The notes beneath the pieces are model-generated. The model saw nothing but the letters and a program-made list of their open reading frames with translations, searched no databases and was not told the origin of the DNA. 64,000 bases of DNA from Omphiscola glabra (taxonomy: Eukaryota > Mollusca > Gastropoda > Lymnaeidae): positions 50,888,850-50,952,849 of the forward strand of contig OZ024795.1 in the NCBI GenBank assembly GCA_964017045.1, read 5' to 3'. Below are positions 1 to 12,200 of the stretch, one piece after another; within the stretch, counting starts at the first letter, position 1; the number at the start of each line of letters is the position of its first letter. The position numbers were made by a program, and so were the translations under genes.

Positions 1-249
1 GTCGATGTGGAGAGGGATCTACATCAGCTGCGAATCCAAGCATGGAAAAGCACTGCTTCATTCAGGTCTCAGTGGAAGGAAGTGGTGAGGCAGGCCAAGG
101 CCTTCCATGGACTGCAGCGTCACAGTGATGGATGGAAGAATTGGAGACCATCGCTGAGCACCGATTCAGCTGGCGAACACCAGTGTATGAAGGAGTCAAA
201 CAGGCAGAAAAGGCGAAAAATGAAACCCTTGCAACAAAAAGAGCATTAG
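1..249 (+). pseudogene. Non-LTR retrotransposon ORF2 C-terminal fragment
   Basis: Reading plus from base 1 gives VDVERDLHQLRIQAWK...RSQWKEVVRQAKAFHGLQRH. This is the characteristic tail of many LINE ORF2 proteins (DDVxxDLxxLGIxxWxxxAxDRxxWxxxVxxAKxLHG). The fragment enters from outside the window and its frame stays open to the stop at 249. Only the last 40 or so codons are recognisable, and the remainder has no match I can name. It matches the tails at 30.8-31.1 kb and 49.8-49.9 kb in kind. Confidence 0.7.
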
Positions 250-310
250 ATATATATCTTCTTTTTCTTCTTTTGTATCTTAAGGGCCCAAGATCAATGT
301 ATTTATCATT

Positions 311-547
311 TTGGCTAATATTTATTTAGAGGTGATTAGCGATGTTTCTGTGCCTGGTATTGAAGAGGATATTTCACTGGTTGATCAGCGAAGGTATCGG
401 GAACTGGGGTTGGAAGGCCTGAGTCAAATCGACGCAAGTGTGTCAAGTGTTGTCACCTCAACTGTTCCTTTTGGAAGCTTGCCCCAGTCCCTGATTGTCT
501 TTGGCAAGAATAAGCAGTCCCTGTACTGTGTTCTTGGGAGTTGTTGA
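311..547 (+). other. Unassigned open frame, 78 codons, ambiguous strand
   Basis: A plus frame is open from 311 to a stop at 545-547, preceded by an acceptor-like TTTATTTAG. It has no recognisable domain. On the opposite strand the same segment reads LLILAKDNQGLGQAS before a stop, which looks like a cadherin strand. That reading meets a stop without a usable donor. It could be a dead exon, a repeat fragment or chance. Confidence 0.2.
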
Positions 548-1005
548 ACCATAGCATTTAAATTGCGTGTAGTAGCATTACATTATTGGCTACTTAATAT
601 GCTAACTACGAGTGCTACCTGAATATAGAGTTTAACAGCAATTTTTTTTTAAAATTGTCAGAGGAATACATCAAGATATCAACACAAGTCTAAGTTGTGT
701 ACGGAGTACTCCACTCTCTAGGATTCTGGAAGCTGAGAGAAAAATAGGCGCTTAGAAATTCAACCACGACAAACCAAAAATAATTAAACAAACCTGGGAT
801 TAATTTTAAAGTGAAGTAGAAGGATCTAAAATAGAGGCTCTAACTTATAGATATATTTTGCATTACCCATAAGGACGACCAAGCAGATATGCAAATGGCT
901 GTTTAAGTTGAAAAAAAAATGGGGAGGGGAGTAGAAGAAGTATCAGTGAAACAAAAGTGTGCACAGAATACAACTATCCATGTGGTCACATGTCCAGCTA
1001 CTTAC
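548..1005. other. Intron sequence, nothing recognised
   Basis: AT-rich sequence without a repeat, a coding signal or a retroelement signature that I can identify. Confidence 0.6.
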
Positions 1006-1130
1006 TGCAGTTTCTCGGCGCTATGGGTGCCCGACTGTGTATGAGCAGCAAAGCTATCTCAAATTCTTCGGTGGTGCTTCCGTCGACTTTTTTCTTAATT
1101 GTCGCCGTCAGTGACCCGGTGCTTGAAAAG
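1006..1130 (-). CDS. Exon: cadherin-like domain 4 segment; last exon visible in the window
   Basis: The acceptor is TTCTCTCTTTCCCACAG and the donor CTGCA|GTAAGT, both near consensus. The 125 bp exon contributes one base to a split codon (aa+c, Asn), then 41 codons, then one base. The peptide begins NFSSTGSLTATIKKKVDG, passes through EEFEIALLLIHS and ends APRNC. The NFS sequon is created across the splice junction. In RET the corresponding part of domain 4 has a cysteine cluster (VCVENC), and the final Cys here may match it. The next exon would have to start with two bases of a split codon. No convincing candidate is seen in 1-1000. Confidence 0.82.
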
Positions 1131-1202
1131 CTGTGGGAAAGAGAGAACTACACGTCCTGCGTTCACGTACATGAACAATAATGGCTAACTACCCTGAGAA
1201 GA

Positions 1203-1448
1203 CCGCGATCACGTGGCAACAAGTCACAGTCAAGCAGATCACGCGGCGACACGTCACAGTCAAGCAGGTTACGCGGCAACACGTCACAGTCAAGCTGATC
1301 ACGCGGCAACAAGTCATGGTCAAGCAGATGACGTGGCAACGAGTCACAGACAAGCAGATCACGTGGCAACACGTCACAGTCAAGCAGATCACGTGGCAAC
1401 AAGTCACAGACAAGCAGATCACGCGGCAACAAGTCACAGACAAGCAGA
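1203..1448. repeat. 30-bp minisatellite, about 8 copies
   Basis: The core is CAAGCAGATCACGTGGCAAC, with CGTGG/CGCGG alternation. Many units carry the E-box CACGTG or variants of it. It lies 70 bp from the acceptor of the exon at 1006-1130 and grades directly into the 36-bp array. Confidence 0.95.
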
Positions 1449-2835
1449 TCTTATATTACAGATGGACCATGAAAAACTACTATGTCTTACATTACAGATG
1501 GACCATGAAAAACTACTGTGTCTTACATTACAGATGGACCATGAAAAACTACTGTGTCTTACATTACAGATGGACCATGAAAAACTACTGTGTCTTACAT
1601 TACAGATGGACCATGAAAAACTACTGTGTCTTATATTACAGATGGACCATGAAAAACTACTGTGTCTTACATTACAGATGGACCATGAAAAACTACTGTG
1701 TCTTACATTACAGATGGACCATGAAAAACTACTGTGTCTTACATTACAGATGGATCATGAAAAACTACAATGTCTTACATTACAGATGGACCATGAAACA
1801 CTACTATGTCTTACTTTACAGATGGACCATGAAACACTACTATGTCTTACACAAGAGATGGACCATGAAACACTAATGTGTCTTACATTACAGATGGATC
1901 ATGAAACACTACTATGTCTTACATAACAGATGGACCATGAAACACTACTATGTCTTACATAACAGATGGACCATGAAACACTAATATGTCTTACATTACA
2001 GATGAACCATGAAACACTACTATGTCTTACATTACAGATAGACCATGAAACTCTACTAAGTCTTACATTACAGATGGACCATGAAACACTACTATGTCTT
2101 ACATAACAGATGGACCATGAAACACTACTATGTCTTACATAACAGATGGACCATGAAACACTAATATGTCTTACATTACAGATGAACCATGAAACACTAC
2201 TATGTCTTACATTACAGATGGACCATGAAACACAATTATGTCTTACATTACAGATGTGCCATGAATCACTACTGTGTCTTACATGAAAGATGGACCAATA
2301 AACACTAATATATCTTACATTACATTTTGACCATGAAACACTACTAAGTCTTACATTACAGATGGACCATGAAACACTACTATGTCTTACATAACAGATG
2401 GACCATGAAACACTACTATGTCTTACATAACAGATGGACCATGAAACACTAATATGTCTTACATTACAGATGAACCATGAAACACTACTATGTCTTACAT
2501 TACAGATGGACCATGAAACACAATTATGTCTTACATTACAGATGTGCCATGAATCACTACTGTGTCTTACATGAAAGATGGACCAATAAACACTAATATA
2601 TCTTACATTACATTTTGACCATGAAACACTACTGTGTCTTACATAACAGATGGACCATGAAACACTACTGTGTATTACATTACAGGTGGACCATGAAACA
2701 CTACTATGTCTTACATTACAGATGGACCATGAAACACTACTATGTCTTACATAACAGATGGACCATGAAACACTACTATGTCTTACATTACAGTTGGACC
2801 ATGAAACACTTCTGTGTCTTAAACTATCAGTGGGT
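1449..2835. repeat. 36-bp minisatellite, about 38 copies, with higher-order repeats
   Basis: The core is ACAGATGGACCATGAAACAC. Left copies have GAAAAACTAC and right copies GAAACACTAC. A 288-bp block (8 units) with the rare variants GTGCCATGAATCAC and ACATTTTGACC occurs near 2253 and again near 2541. The unit length of 12 codons creates spurious frames. Confidence 0.95.
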
Positions 2836-3134
2836 AAATGCAGTCGAACGTGAATTTCATTATACAGGCCGTGACCAACTAATGTCTCTTTCCTTACACA
2901 TTTTGGCTGTTACACACTAATGTGTCAATCTTCCTAGGTGGGCCGTGACACACTACTGCTTCCCTACAGAGGCGCCGGCTTTGGCCCACTGTATAAACAG
3001 AAGTGGTTGATATCTGTTACCATGCCCTACCAGAATGGTGATGTGTTTGCTACAGTCGATGATATCTGTCATCATGCACTACCACACTGTGGTGCTGTGT
3101 TTGCTACTACCTGATGGTCGAGGTTTGAACGTAC
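2836..3134. other. Intron sequence beside the exon at 3135
   Basis: It starts with degenerate echoes of the 36-bp array (GGCCGTGACACACTACTG), then a small imperfect duplication around TGTTTGCTAC at about 3050 and 3100. No gene is seen. Confidence 0.5.
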
Positions 3135-3280
3135 TTTGATAGTTTCTCGGCATTGTTGACGTAGACGAGTCCACGCGGTGTTACAGCCAGCACGTTGACA
3201 AGACTGCGGGGAAGCACCTTTGTGATACTGTAGTTGACGGTCTTGGGCTCTTGGAGCGTGGCGTTGGGAAGTTCCAAGAC
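3135..3280 (-). CDS. Exon: end of one cadherin-like domain and start of the next (RET CLD3-CLD4-like)
   Basis: The acceptor is ACATCGCCCAG and the donor AAA|GTACGT. The 146 bp exon has 48 codons from phase 0 plus two bases. The peptide runs VLELPNATLQEP, then VNYSITKVLPRSLVNVL, then VTPRGLVYVNNAEKLSK. The VNYSITKVLP strand lines up with HFNVSVLP in RET, at the boundary between domains 3 and 4. NAT and NYS are sequons. The polypyrimidine tract before the acceptor is weak, so the start is slightly less certain than the end. Confidence 0.8.
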
Positions 3281-4039
3281 CTGGGCGATGTTAACAAGTA
3301 ATAATACATTGGTATTTATTGTAGAGGACAAACCGCCAGAAAAGTAAAGGTAAAGAAATTAACAAAATAATAATCTGCAGACCTTGACAAAAAAATGCTG
3401 CGCCATGGGCGAAGTCTGAATTGAGACGCCCTTTAAAAAAAGTATATAGTTATACCTATAAATCGCATGGAAAAGACGACGACCCGACCGGGGAGAGCCC
3501 CCCACCCCCAACCTTCTTTTTTTTTTCACATCCCCCGCACTGACAAGCCCCTCCTCCCCCGTCCTTTTCGCACTGACCTGAGCCCTAAGAATATATATTT
3601 GTTTCACCAGCTGATGCTACAATAACAAAAAAAACCTAAAAGTTATTTTATTCTGTTTTTCAGCATTAACTCGAAAAAACAGATGAGTTATGTGGGACTA
3701 GATTGTACGGGTACCGCCATCTTGGTCTAGGCTTTAGTAAAATAAGAGTGGGAAAAACGGGGAAGGGGGGGGGGGGAAGCTTCTATTCTTCCACTTTCTT
3801 GAATTTCAAATTTCTATTTTGATAAGAAATTAATTAAACCGGAAGTGTTTTAACCTCACCGCTAGGTGGCGCGAGAGTGGGTTTTATTTTATTTTTAAAA
3901 ATTCAGGATTCTAAAAAAAAGATACGTTAACAACGGATAACAAGAATAGCAGAAGAGATGACACCAACAGGCACAAACAATGGAAATGACGAGGCTTTTT
4001 CATCCTAGAGCTCAACAACGTGTATCTAGAAATGTTTAA
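3281..4039. other. Intron sequence, low complexity in part
   Basis: Contains poly-C/T stretches around 3490-3570 and a G-tract near 3763-3776. No coding signal or RNA gene is seen. Confidence 0.6.
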
Positions 4040-5437
4040 GAGTCTAAGAACTCACCTACGTGTATCGAGCAGATCATAGAACTCACCAATGTGTACATAA
4101 CAGATCATAGAACTCACCAATGTGTACATAACAGATCATAGAACTCACCAATGTGTACATAACACATCATAGAACTCACACCAATATGTACCTATCAGAT
4201 CACAGAACTCACACCAATATGTACCTATCAGATCACAGAACTCACACCAATATGTACCTATCAGATCACAGAACTCACACCAATATGTACCTATCAGATC
4301 ACAGAACTCACACCAATATGTACCTATCAGATCACAGAACTCACACCAATGTGTACCTAGCTGATCATAGAACTCACCAACGTGTACATAACAGATCAAA
4401 GAACTCACCAATATGTACATGGCAGATCACAGAACTCACCAACGTGTACATAGCAGATCACAGAACTCACCAATGTGTACCTAGCTGATCATAGAACTCA
4501 CCAACGTGTACATAGCAGATCACAGAACTCACCAACGTGTACATAGCAGATCACAGAACTCACCAACGTGTACCTAGCTGATCATAGAACTCACCAATGT
4601 GTACATAACAGATCAAAGAACTCACCAATATGTACATAGCAGATCATAGAACTCACCAATGTGTACATATCAGATCATAGAACTCACCAACGTGTACATA
4701 GCAGATCATAGAACTCACCAACGTGTACATAGCAGATCATAGAACTCACCAACGTGTACATAGCAGATCATAGAACTCACCAACGTGTACATAGCAGATA
4801 ATAGAACCCACCAACGTGTACATAGCAGATCATAGAACTCACCAATGTGTACATAGCAGATCATAGAACTCACCAATGTGTACATAGCAGATCATAGAAC
4901 TCACACCAATATGTACCTATCAGATCACAGAACTCACCAATGTGTACCTAGCTGATCATAGAACTCACCAATGTGTACATAGCAGATCACAGAACTCACA
5001 CCAATGTGTACCTAGCTGATCATAGAACTCACCAATGTGTACATAGCAGATCACAGAACTCACACCAATGTGTACCTATCAGATCATATAACTCACCAAT
5101 ATGTACATGGCAGATCATAGAACTCACCAACGTGTACATAGCAGATCATAGAACCCTCCAACGTGTACATAGCAGATCATAGAACTCACCAACGTATACA
5201 TAGCAGATCATAGAACTCACCAACGTGTACATGGCAGATCATAGAAATCACCAACGTGTACATAGCAGATCATAGAACTCACCAACGTGTACATGGCAGA
5301 TCATAGAACTCACCAACGTATACATAGCAGATCATAGAACTCACCAACGTGTACATGGCAGATCATAGAACCCACCAACGTGTACATAGCAGATCATAGA
5401 ACTCACCAACGTGTACATAGCAGATCATAGAACTCAC
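4040..5437 (-). repeat. 31-bp minisatellite made of an exon-intron junction, about 44 copies
   Basis: On the minus strand each unit reads TATGTACACGTTG|GTGAGT followed by TCTATGATCT. The first part is the end of the exon at 5438-5530 and the second the start of its intron. Variants of 33 bp at 4169-4350 read ATTGGTGTGAGT. The array begins exactly at the functional donor and runs 1.4 kb into the intron. Almost every unit retains a GTGAGT 5' splice site. Confidence 0.95.
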
Positions 5438-5530
5438 CAACGTGTACATAGCCGCATTCAGGTCAAGCTCCATTCTATCTACAGTGGTCGTCTTGACGTG
5501 AAGTCCCTCGATCTTCAGTCTATGGATCAT
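5438..5530 (-). CDS. Short 93-bp exon whose donor junction is tandemly amplified
   Basis: The acceptor is CCCTTGTCGTTGCAG and the donor ACGTTG|GTGAGT. It has exactly 31 codons, phase 0 on both sides: MIHRLKIEGLHVKTTTVDR... to ...AAMYTL. The next exon continues VLELPNAT, making an uninterrupted strand (MYTLVLEL) that parallels TMQLAVLVND in RET. The last 15 bases of the exon plus the first 16 of the intron are the unit of the 31-bp array that starts at the donor. The choice of the first donor rests on phase: it is the only one of the nearest three that keeps the frame with the following exon. The internal ATG at the exon start is not a translation start. Confidence 0.78.
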
Positions 5531-6167
5531 CTGCAACGACAAGGGCTTCAATAATACCAGCTTTTAAATATACAACACAGTATCTACACTTGGTTGCTGG
5601 TCAGAAAATCAGGGCGTAATCGAAGACTTTGGCCATCTGTTTTAAAAACCCGTTTTAGTACCTATTTTTTAAACAAATGAATGGACACTTGTCGGCCGTA
5701 TTGATGACGAGTCTCTGTAGCTAAACATTTATTCATGTGACTGCAAAATATTAATTTTTGAACTTGAAGAAAATATCGTTTATCTATTAAATTCTAGAGG
5801 AGACGTCAGAGATCTATAGAGAAAATGTCGAACTGTGTCAAATGTTTAGATATCGCTAGATTTGTAAGGAACACATTTATTTTCCTATTATAAGGGTTAA
5901 GTGAGTAATTTAAAAAAAAAAGTTTATTACAAAGTTTTCAGATTATTTTAAGGCCTTTATATTAACTTCGCCTTTGTTCGTGTTTTTCCCTTTCTTTCGG
6001 CCTGGGTGTGACAAAATTTTCAACGGCTCATTGACCCACTTCCCGTCAACCTATCTAGCTGAAACTTGGCAAATAAACTCGTTGCCTATGACGACACACT
6101 ATATCAAATTTTCAGCACCACCCTCAACCTCAACATCCAAAACTCAGTTTTCCCCCGTTTTAAAGGG
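5531..6167. other. Intron sequence, nothing recognised
   Basis: AT-rich single-copy sequence. The first bases form the acceptor of the exon at 5438-5530. No further gene is seen. Confidence 0.6.
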
Positions 6168-8032
6168 GAGATGTGTGTAATATGATGTCATTGATTTCAA
6201 GGGACGATGTGGGTAATATGATGTCATTGATTTCAAGGGACGATGTGGGTAATATGATGTCATTGATTTCAAGGAACGATGTGGGTAATATGATGCCATT
6301 CATTTCAAGGGACGATGTGGGTAATATGATGACATTGATTTCAAGGGACGATGTGAGTAATATGATGTCATTGATTTCAAGGGACGATGTGAGTAATATG
6401 ATGACATTGATTTCAAGGGACGATGTGTGCAATATGAAGCCATTGATTTCAAGGGACGATGTGTGCAATATGAAGCCATTGATTTTAAGGGATGATGTGT
6501 GCAATATGATGCCATTGATTTTAAGGGACGATGTGTGCAATATGAAGCCATTGATTTCAAGGGACGATGTGTGCAATATGATGCCATTGATTTCAAGGGG
6601 AGATGTGTGCAATATGATGCCATTGATTTCAAGGGACGATGTGTGCAATATGAAGCCATTGATTTCAAGGGACGATGTGGGTAATATGATGTCATTGATT
6701 TCAAGGGACGATGTGGGTAATATGATGTCATTGATTTCAAGGGACGATGTGGGTAATATGATGTCATTGATTTCAAGGGACGATGTGGGTAATATGATGC
6801 CATTCATTTCAAGGGACGATGTGGGTAATATGATGACATTGATTTAAAGGAACGATGTGTGTAATATGATGTCATTGATTTCAAGTGACGATGTGTGTAA
6901 TATGATGACATTGATTTCAAGGGACGATGTGAGTAATATGATGACATTGATTTCAAGGGAGGATGTGTGTAATATGATGTCATTGATTTCAAGGGACGAT
7001 GTGAGTAATATGATGTCATTGATTTCAAGGGACGATGTGGGTAATATGATGTCATTGATTTCAAGGGACGATGTGGGTAATATGATGTCATTGATTTCAA
7101 GGGACGATGTGGGTAATATGATGTCATTGATTTCAAGGGACGATGTGGGTAATATGATGTCATTGATTTCAAGGGACGATGTGGGTAATATGATGTTATT
7201 GATTTCAAGGGACGATGTGGGTAATATGATATTGATTTCAAGGGACGATGTGGGTAATATGATGACATTGATTTCAAGGGACGATGTGAGTAATATGATG
7301 TCATTGATTTCAAGGGACGATGTGAGTAATATGATGACATTGATTTCAAGGGACGATGTGTGCAATATGAAGCCATTGATTTCAAGGGACGATGTGTGCA
7401 ATATGAAGCCATTGATTTTAAGGGATGATGTGTGCAATATGATGCCATTGATTTTAAGGGACGATGTGTGCAATATGAAGCCATTGATTTCAAGGGACGA
7501 TGTGTGCAATATGATGCCATTGATTTCAAGGGGAGATGTGTGCAATATGATGCCATTGATTTCAAGGGACGATGTGTGCAATATGAAGCCATTGATTTCA
7601 AGGGACGATGTGTGCAATATGATGCCATTGATTTCAAGGGACGATGTGTGCAATATGATGTCATTGATTTCAAGGGACGATGTGTGTAATATGAAGCCAT
7701 TGATTTCAAGGGACGATGTGTGCAATATGAAGCCATTGATTTCAAGGGACGATGTGTGCAATATGATGTCATTGATTTCAAGGGACGATATGAGTAAAAA
7801 GATGCCATTGATTTCAAGGGACGATGTGAGTAACATGATGCCATTGATTTCAAGGGACGATGTGTGCAATATGATGCCATTGATTTCAAGGGAGGATGTG
7901 TGCAATATGATGTCATTGATTTCAAGGGACGATGTGGGTAATATGATGTCATTGATTTCAAGGGACGATGTGGGTAATATGATGTCATTGATTTCAAGGG
8001 ACGATGTGGGTAATATGATGCCATTGATTTCA
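6168..8032. repeat. 36-bp minisatellite, about 52 copies, with a duplicated block
   Basis: The core is TTGATTTCAAGGGACGATGT followed by GTGCAATATGATGCC or a variant. The variant order in 6300-6640 recurs at about 7255-7590, so a block of roughly 0.95 kb was duplicated inside the array. The unit is 12 codons long, so several frames on both strands stay open for up to 412 codons. These are not genes. Confidence 0.95.
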
Positions 8033-8390
8033 CGAAATACAATTCCCGATCACTGCGCTAAATGGGATTTTTAAAAAAAAAATCTCTAAAATGCGTTTGG
8101 TACGTGTCCATTTCTTTTTTTTTTTTCTGAAATAGTTGGAGAAATAAATCTGTGGTTTAATAGCGGGTGGGTCATTAGAATATTAATACATAAAAATAAT
8201 ACAAATGCATACAAATGATTTATACGAAAAGCTTTGCCTTTATGGGTTGTTAAAGTGTTTCTTGTGAGGCTGAGGAAGTTGAAGAACTTATCATTTAAGA
8301 TGGAGTCAAAATTTTTAAAACTCAAAACAGCATCGTGGCGTGATTAATCTGTTTGTTTTGTTATGTGACTTAACCCATTTACAAGGAGTG
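8033..8390. other. Intron sequence, nothing recognised
   Basis: AT-rich spacer between two arrays, with no coding or RNA signal seen. Confidence 0.6.
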
Positions 8391-8785
8391 TATGTCTCTT
8401 GTATGTCTCTTGTATGTCTCTTGTATGTTTCTTGTATGTCTCTTGCATATCTCTTGTGTGTCTCTTGTATGTCTCTTGTATTTCTTTTGTATGTCTCTTG
8501 TATGTCTCTTGTATGTCTCTTGTATGTCTCTTGTATGCCTCTTGTATGTATCTTGTATATCTCTTGCATGTCTCTTGTATGTATCTTGTATGTCTCTTGT
8601 ATGTCTCTTGTATTTCTCTTGTACGTCTCTTGTATTTCTCTTGTATGTCTCTTGTATGTCTCTTGTATTTCTTTTGTATGTCTCTTGTATGTCTCTTGTA
8701 TGTCTCTTGTATGTATCTTGTATATCTCTTGCATGTCTCTTGTATGTATCTTGTATGTCTCTTGTATGTCTCTTGTATGTCTCTA
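8391..8785. repeat. 11-bp minisatellite (TGTCTCTTGTA), about 36 copies
   Basis: A pure short tandem repeat with occasional TATCT, TTTCT and GCATG variants. It is strongly pyrimidine-rich on the plus strand. All three plus frames are open because TAG and TAA are absent from the unit. Confidence 0.95.
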
Positions 8786-8817
8786 GCCTAAGTTATTTGT
8801 ATAATGCATTTATGATC

Positions 8818-9170
8818 AGTTGAGGGTAGCTAGTGGAGGATAGTTAGTGGAGGGTAGCTAGTATTTTGTAGCTAATGGAGGGTAGGTAGTGGAATGTAGA
8901 TAGTGGAGGGTAGCTCCTGGAGTGTAGCCACTGGAGGGTAGCTAGTAGAGTGTAGGCAGTGGAGGGAAGCTAGGGGAAAGTAGTTAGTGGAGAGTAGCTA
9001 ATGGTTCGTAGCTAGTGGAGAGTAGCTAGCGAGGGCAGCTAGTGGAGAGTAGCTAGTGGAGGGTAGGTAGTGGAGAATAGCTAGTGGAGGTAGCTAGTGG
9101 AGGGAAGTTAGTGGGAAGCAGCTAGTGGAGGGAAGTTAGTGGGGAGCAGCTAGTGGCGGGTAGGTAGTTT
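8818..9170. repeat. Degenerate GTAGCTAGTGGAGG repeat, period about 16 bp
   Basis: Roughly 22 imperfect copies of GGGTAGCTAGTGGA with AGG and GAA variants. It is more diverged than neighbouring arrays and therefore probably older. Confidence 0.85.
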
Positions 9171-9245
9171 AGCGAGGCGCCCAGGACAGTCTGCAATGCA
9201 GCTCCAAATTCAAGAAAAAAATCAAAATCTAAAGCTTTAAATCTA

Positions 9246-12200
9246 TAACAGAACCATGGATCTAGAATAATAACAGAACCATGGATCTAGAATAATAACA
9301 GAACCATGGATCTAGAATAATAACGGAACCATGGATCTAGAATAATAACGGAACCATGGATCTAGAATAATAACAGAACCATGGATCTAGAATAATAACA
9401 GAACCATGGATCTAGAATAATAACAGAACCATGGATCTAGAATAATAACAGAACCATGGATCTAGAATAATAACAGAACCATGGATATAGAATAATAACA
9501 GAACCATGGGTCTAGAATAATAACAGAACCATGGATCTAGAATAATAACGGAACCATGGATCTAGAATAATAACAGAACCATGGATCTAGAATAATAACG
9601 GAACCATGGATCTAGAATAATAACAGAACCATGGATCTAGAATAATAACAGAACCATGGATCTAGAATAATAACAGAACCATGGATCTAGAATAATAACG
9701 GAACCATGGATCTAGAATAATAACGGAACCATGGATCTAGAATAATAACAGAACCATGGATCTAGAATAATAACGGAACCATGGATCTAGAATAATAACA
9801 GAACCATGGATCTAGAATAATAACGGAACCATGGATCTAGAATAATAACGGAACCATGGATCTAGAATAATAACGGAACCATGGATCTAGAATAATAACA
9901 GAACCATGGATCTAGAATAATAACAGAACCATGGATCTAGAATAATAACAGAACCATGGATCTAGAATAATAACCGAACCATGGATCTAGAATAATAACA
10001 GAACCATGGATCTAGAATAGTAACGGAACCATGGATCTAGAATAATAACAGAACCATGGATCTAGAATAATAACAGAACCATGGATCTAGAATAGTAACG
10101 GAACCATGGATCTAGAATAATAACGGAACCATGGATCTAGAATAATAACGGAACCATGGATCTAGAATAATAACGGAACCATGGATCTAGAATAATAACA
10201 GAACCATGGATCTAGAATAATAACGGAACCATGGATCTAGAATAATAACAGAACCATGGATCTAGAATAGTAACGGAACCATGGATCTAGAATAATAACG
10301 GAACCATGGATCTAGAATAATAACGGAACCATGGATCTAGAATAATAACAGAACCATGGATCTAGAATAATAACGGAACCATGGATCTAGAATAATAACG
10401 GAACCATGGATCTAGAATAATAACGGAACCATGGATCTAGAATAATAACAGAACCATGGATCTAGAATAATAACGGAACCATGGATCTAGAATAATAACG
10501 GAACCATGGATCTAGAATAATAACGGAACCATGGATCTAGAATAATAACAGAACCATGGATCTAGAATAATAACAGAACCATGGATCTAGAATAATAACG
10601 GAACCATGGATCTAGAATAATAACGGAACCATGGATCTAGAATAATAACGGAACCATGGATCTAGAATAATAACGGAACCATGGATCTAGAATAATAACG
10701 GAACCATGGATCTAGAATAATAACGGAACCATGGATCTAGAATAATAACAGAACCATGGATCTAGAATAATAACGGAACCATGGATCTAGAATAATAACG
10801 GAACCATGGATCTAGAATAATAACGGAACCATGGATCTAGAATAATAACGGAACCATGGATCTAGAATAATAACGGAACCATGGATCTAGAATAATAACA
10901 GAACCATGGATCTAGAATAATAACGGAACCATGGATCTAGAATAATAACGGAACCATGGATCTAGAATAATAACAGAACCATGGATCTAGAATAGTAACG
11001 GAACCATGGATCTAGAATAATAACGGAACCATGGATCTAGAATAATAACGGAACCATGGATCTAGAATAATAACAGAACCATGGATCTAGAATAATAACG
11101 GAACCATGGATCTAGAATAATAACGGAACCATGGATCTAGAATAATAACGGAACCATGGATCTAGAATAATAACAGAACCATGGATCTAGAATAATAACG
11201 GAACCATGGATCTAGAATAATAACGGAACCATGGATCTAGAATAATAACGGAACCATGGATCTAGAATAATAACAGAACCATGGATCTAGAATAATAACA
11301 GAACCATGGATCTAAAATAATAACGGAACCATGGATCTAGAATAACAACGGAACCATGGATCTAGAATAATAACGGAACCATGGATCTAGAATAATAACG
11401 GAACCATGGATCTAGAATAATAACGGAACCATGGATCTAGAATAATAACGGAACCATGGATCTAGAATAATAACGGAACCATGGATCTAGAATAATAACG
11501 GAACCATGGATCTAGAATAATAACGGAACCATGGATCTAGAATAATAACGGAACCATGGATCTAGAATAATAACGGAACCATGGATCTAGAATAATAACG
11601 GAACCATGGATCTAGAATAATAACAGAACCATGGATCTAGAATAGTAACGGAACCATGGATCTAGAATAATAACGGAACCATGGATCTAGAATAATAATG
11701 GAACCATGGATCTAGAATAATAACAGAACAATGGATCTAGAATAATAACGGAACCATGGATCTAGAATAATAACGGAACCATGGATCTAGAATAATAACG
11801 GAACCATGGATCTAGAATAATAACAGAACCATGTATCTAGAATAATAACGGAACCATGGATCTAGAATAATAACGGAACCATGGATCTAGAATAATAACG
11901 GAACCATGGATCTAGAATAATAACAGAACCTTGGATCTAGAATAATAACAGAACCATGGATCTAGAATAATAACGGAACCATGGATCTAGAATAATAACG
12001 GAACCATGGATCTAGAATAATAACGGAACCATGGATCTAGAATAATAACGGAACCATGGATCTAGAATAATAACGGAACCATGGATCTAGAATAATAACG
12101 GAACCATGGATCTAGAATAATAACGGAACCATGGATCTAGAATAATAACGGAACCATGGATCTAGAATAATAACGGAACCATGGATCTAGAATAATAACG

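Noticed and set aside
4033..5440. CRISPR-like array
   Set aside because: Units are contiguous without unique spacers, and the context is a eukaryotic intron.
6160..8074. Open frames of 215 to 412 codons on both strands
   Set aside because: The 36-bp unit is 12 codons and lacks in-frame stops. The product is one repeated dodecapeptide, open on both strands, and no splice or start context supports a gene.
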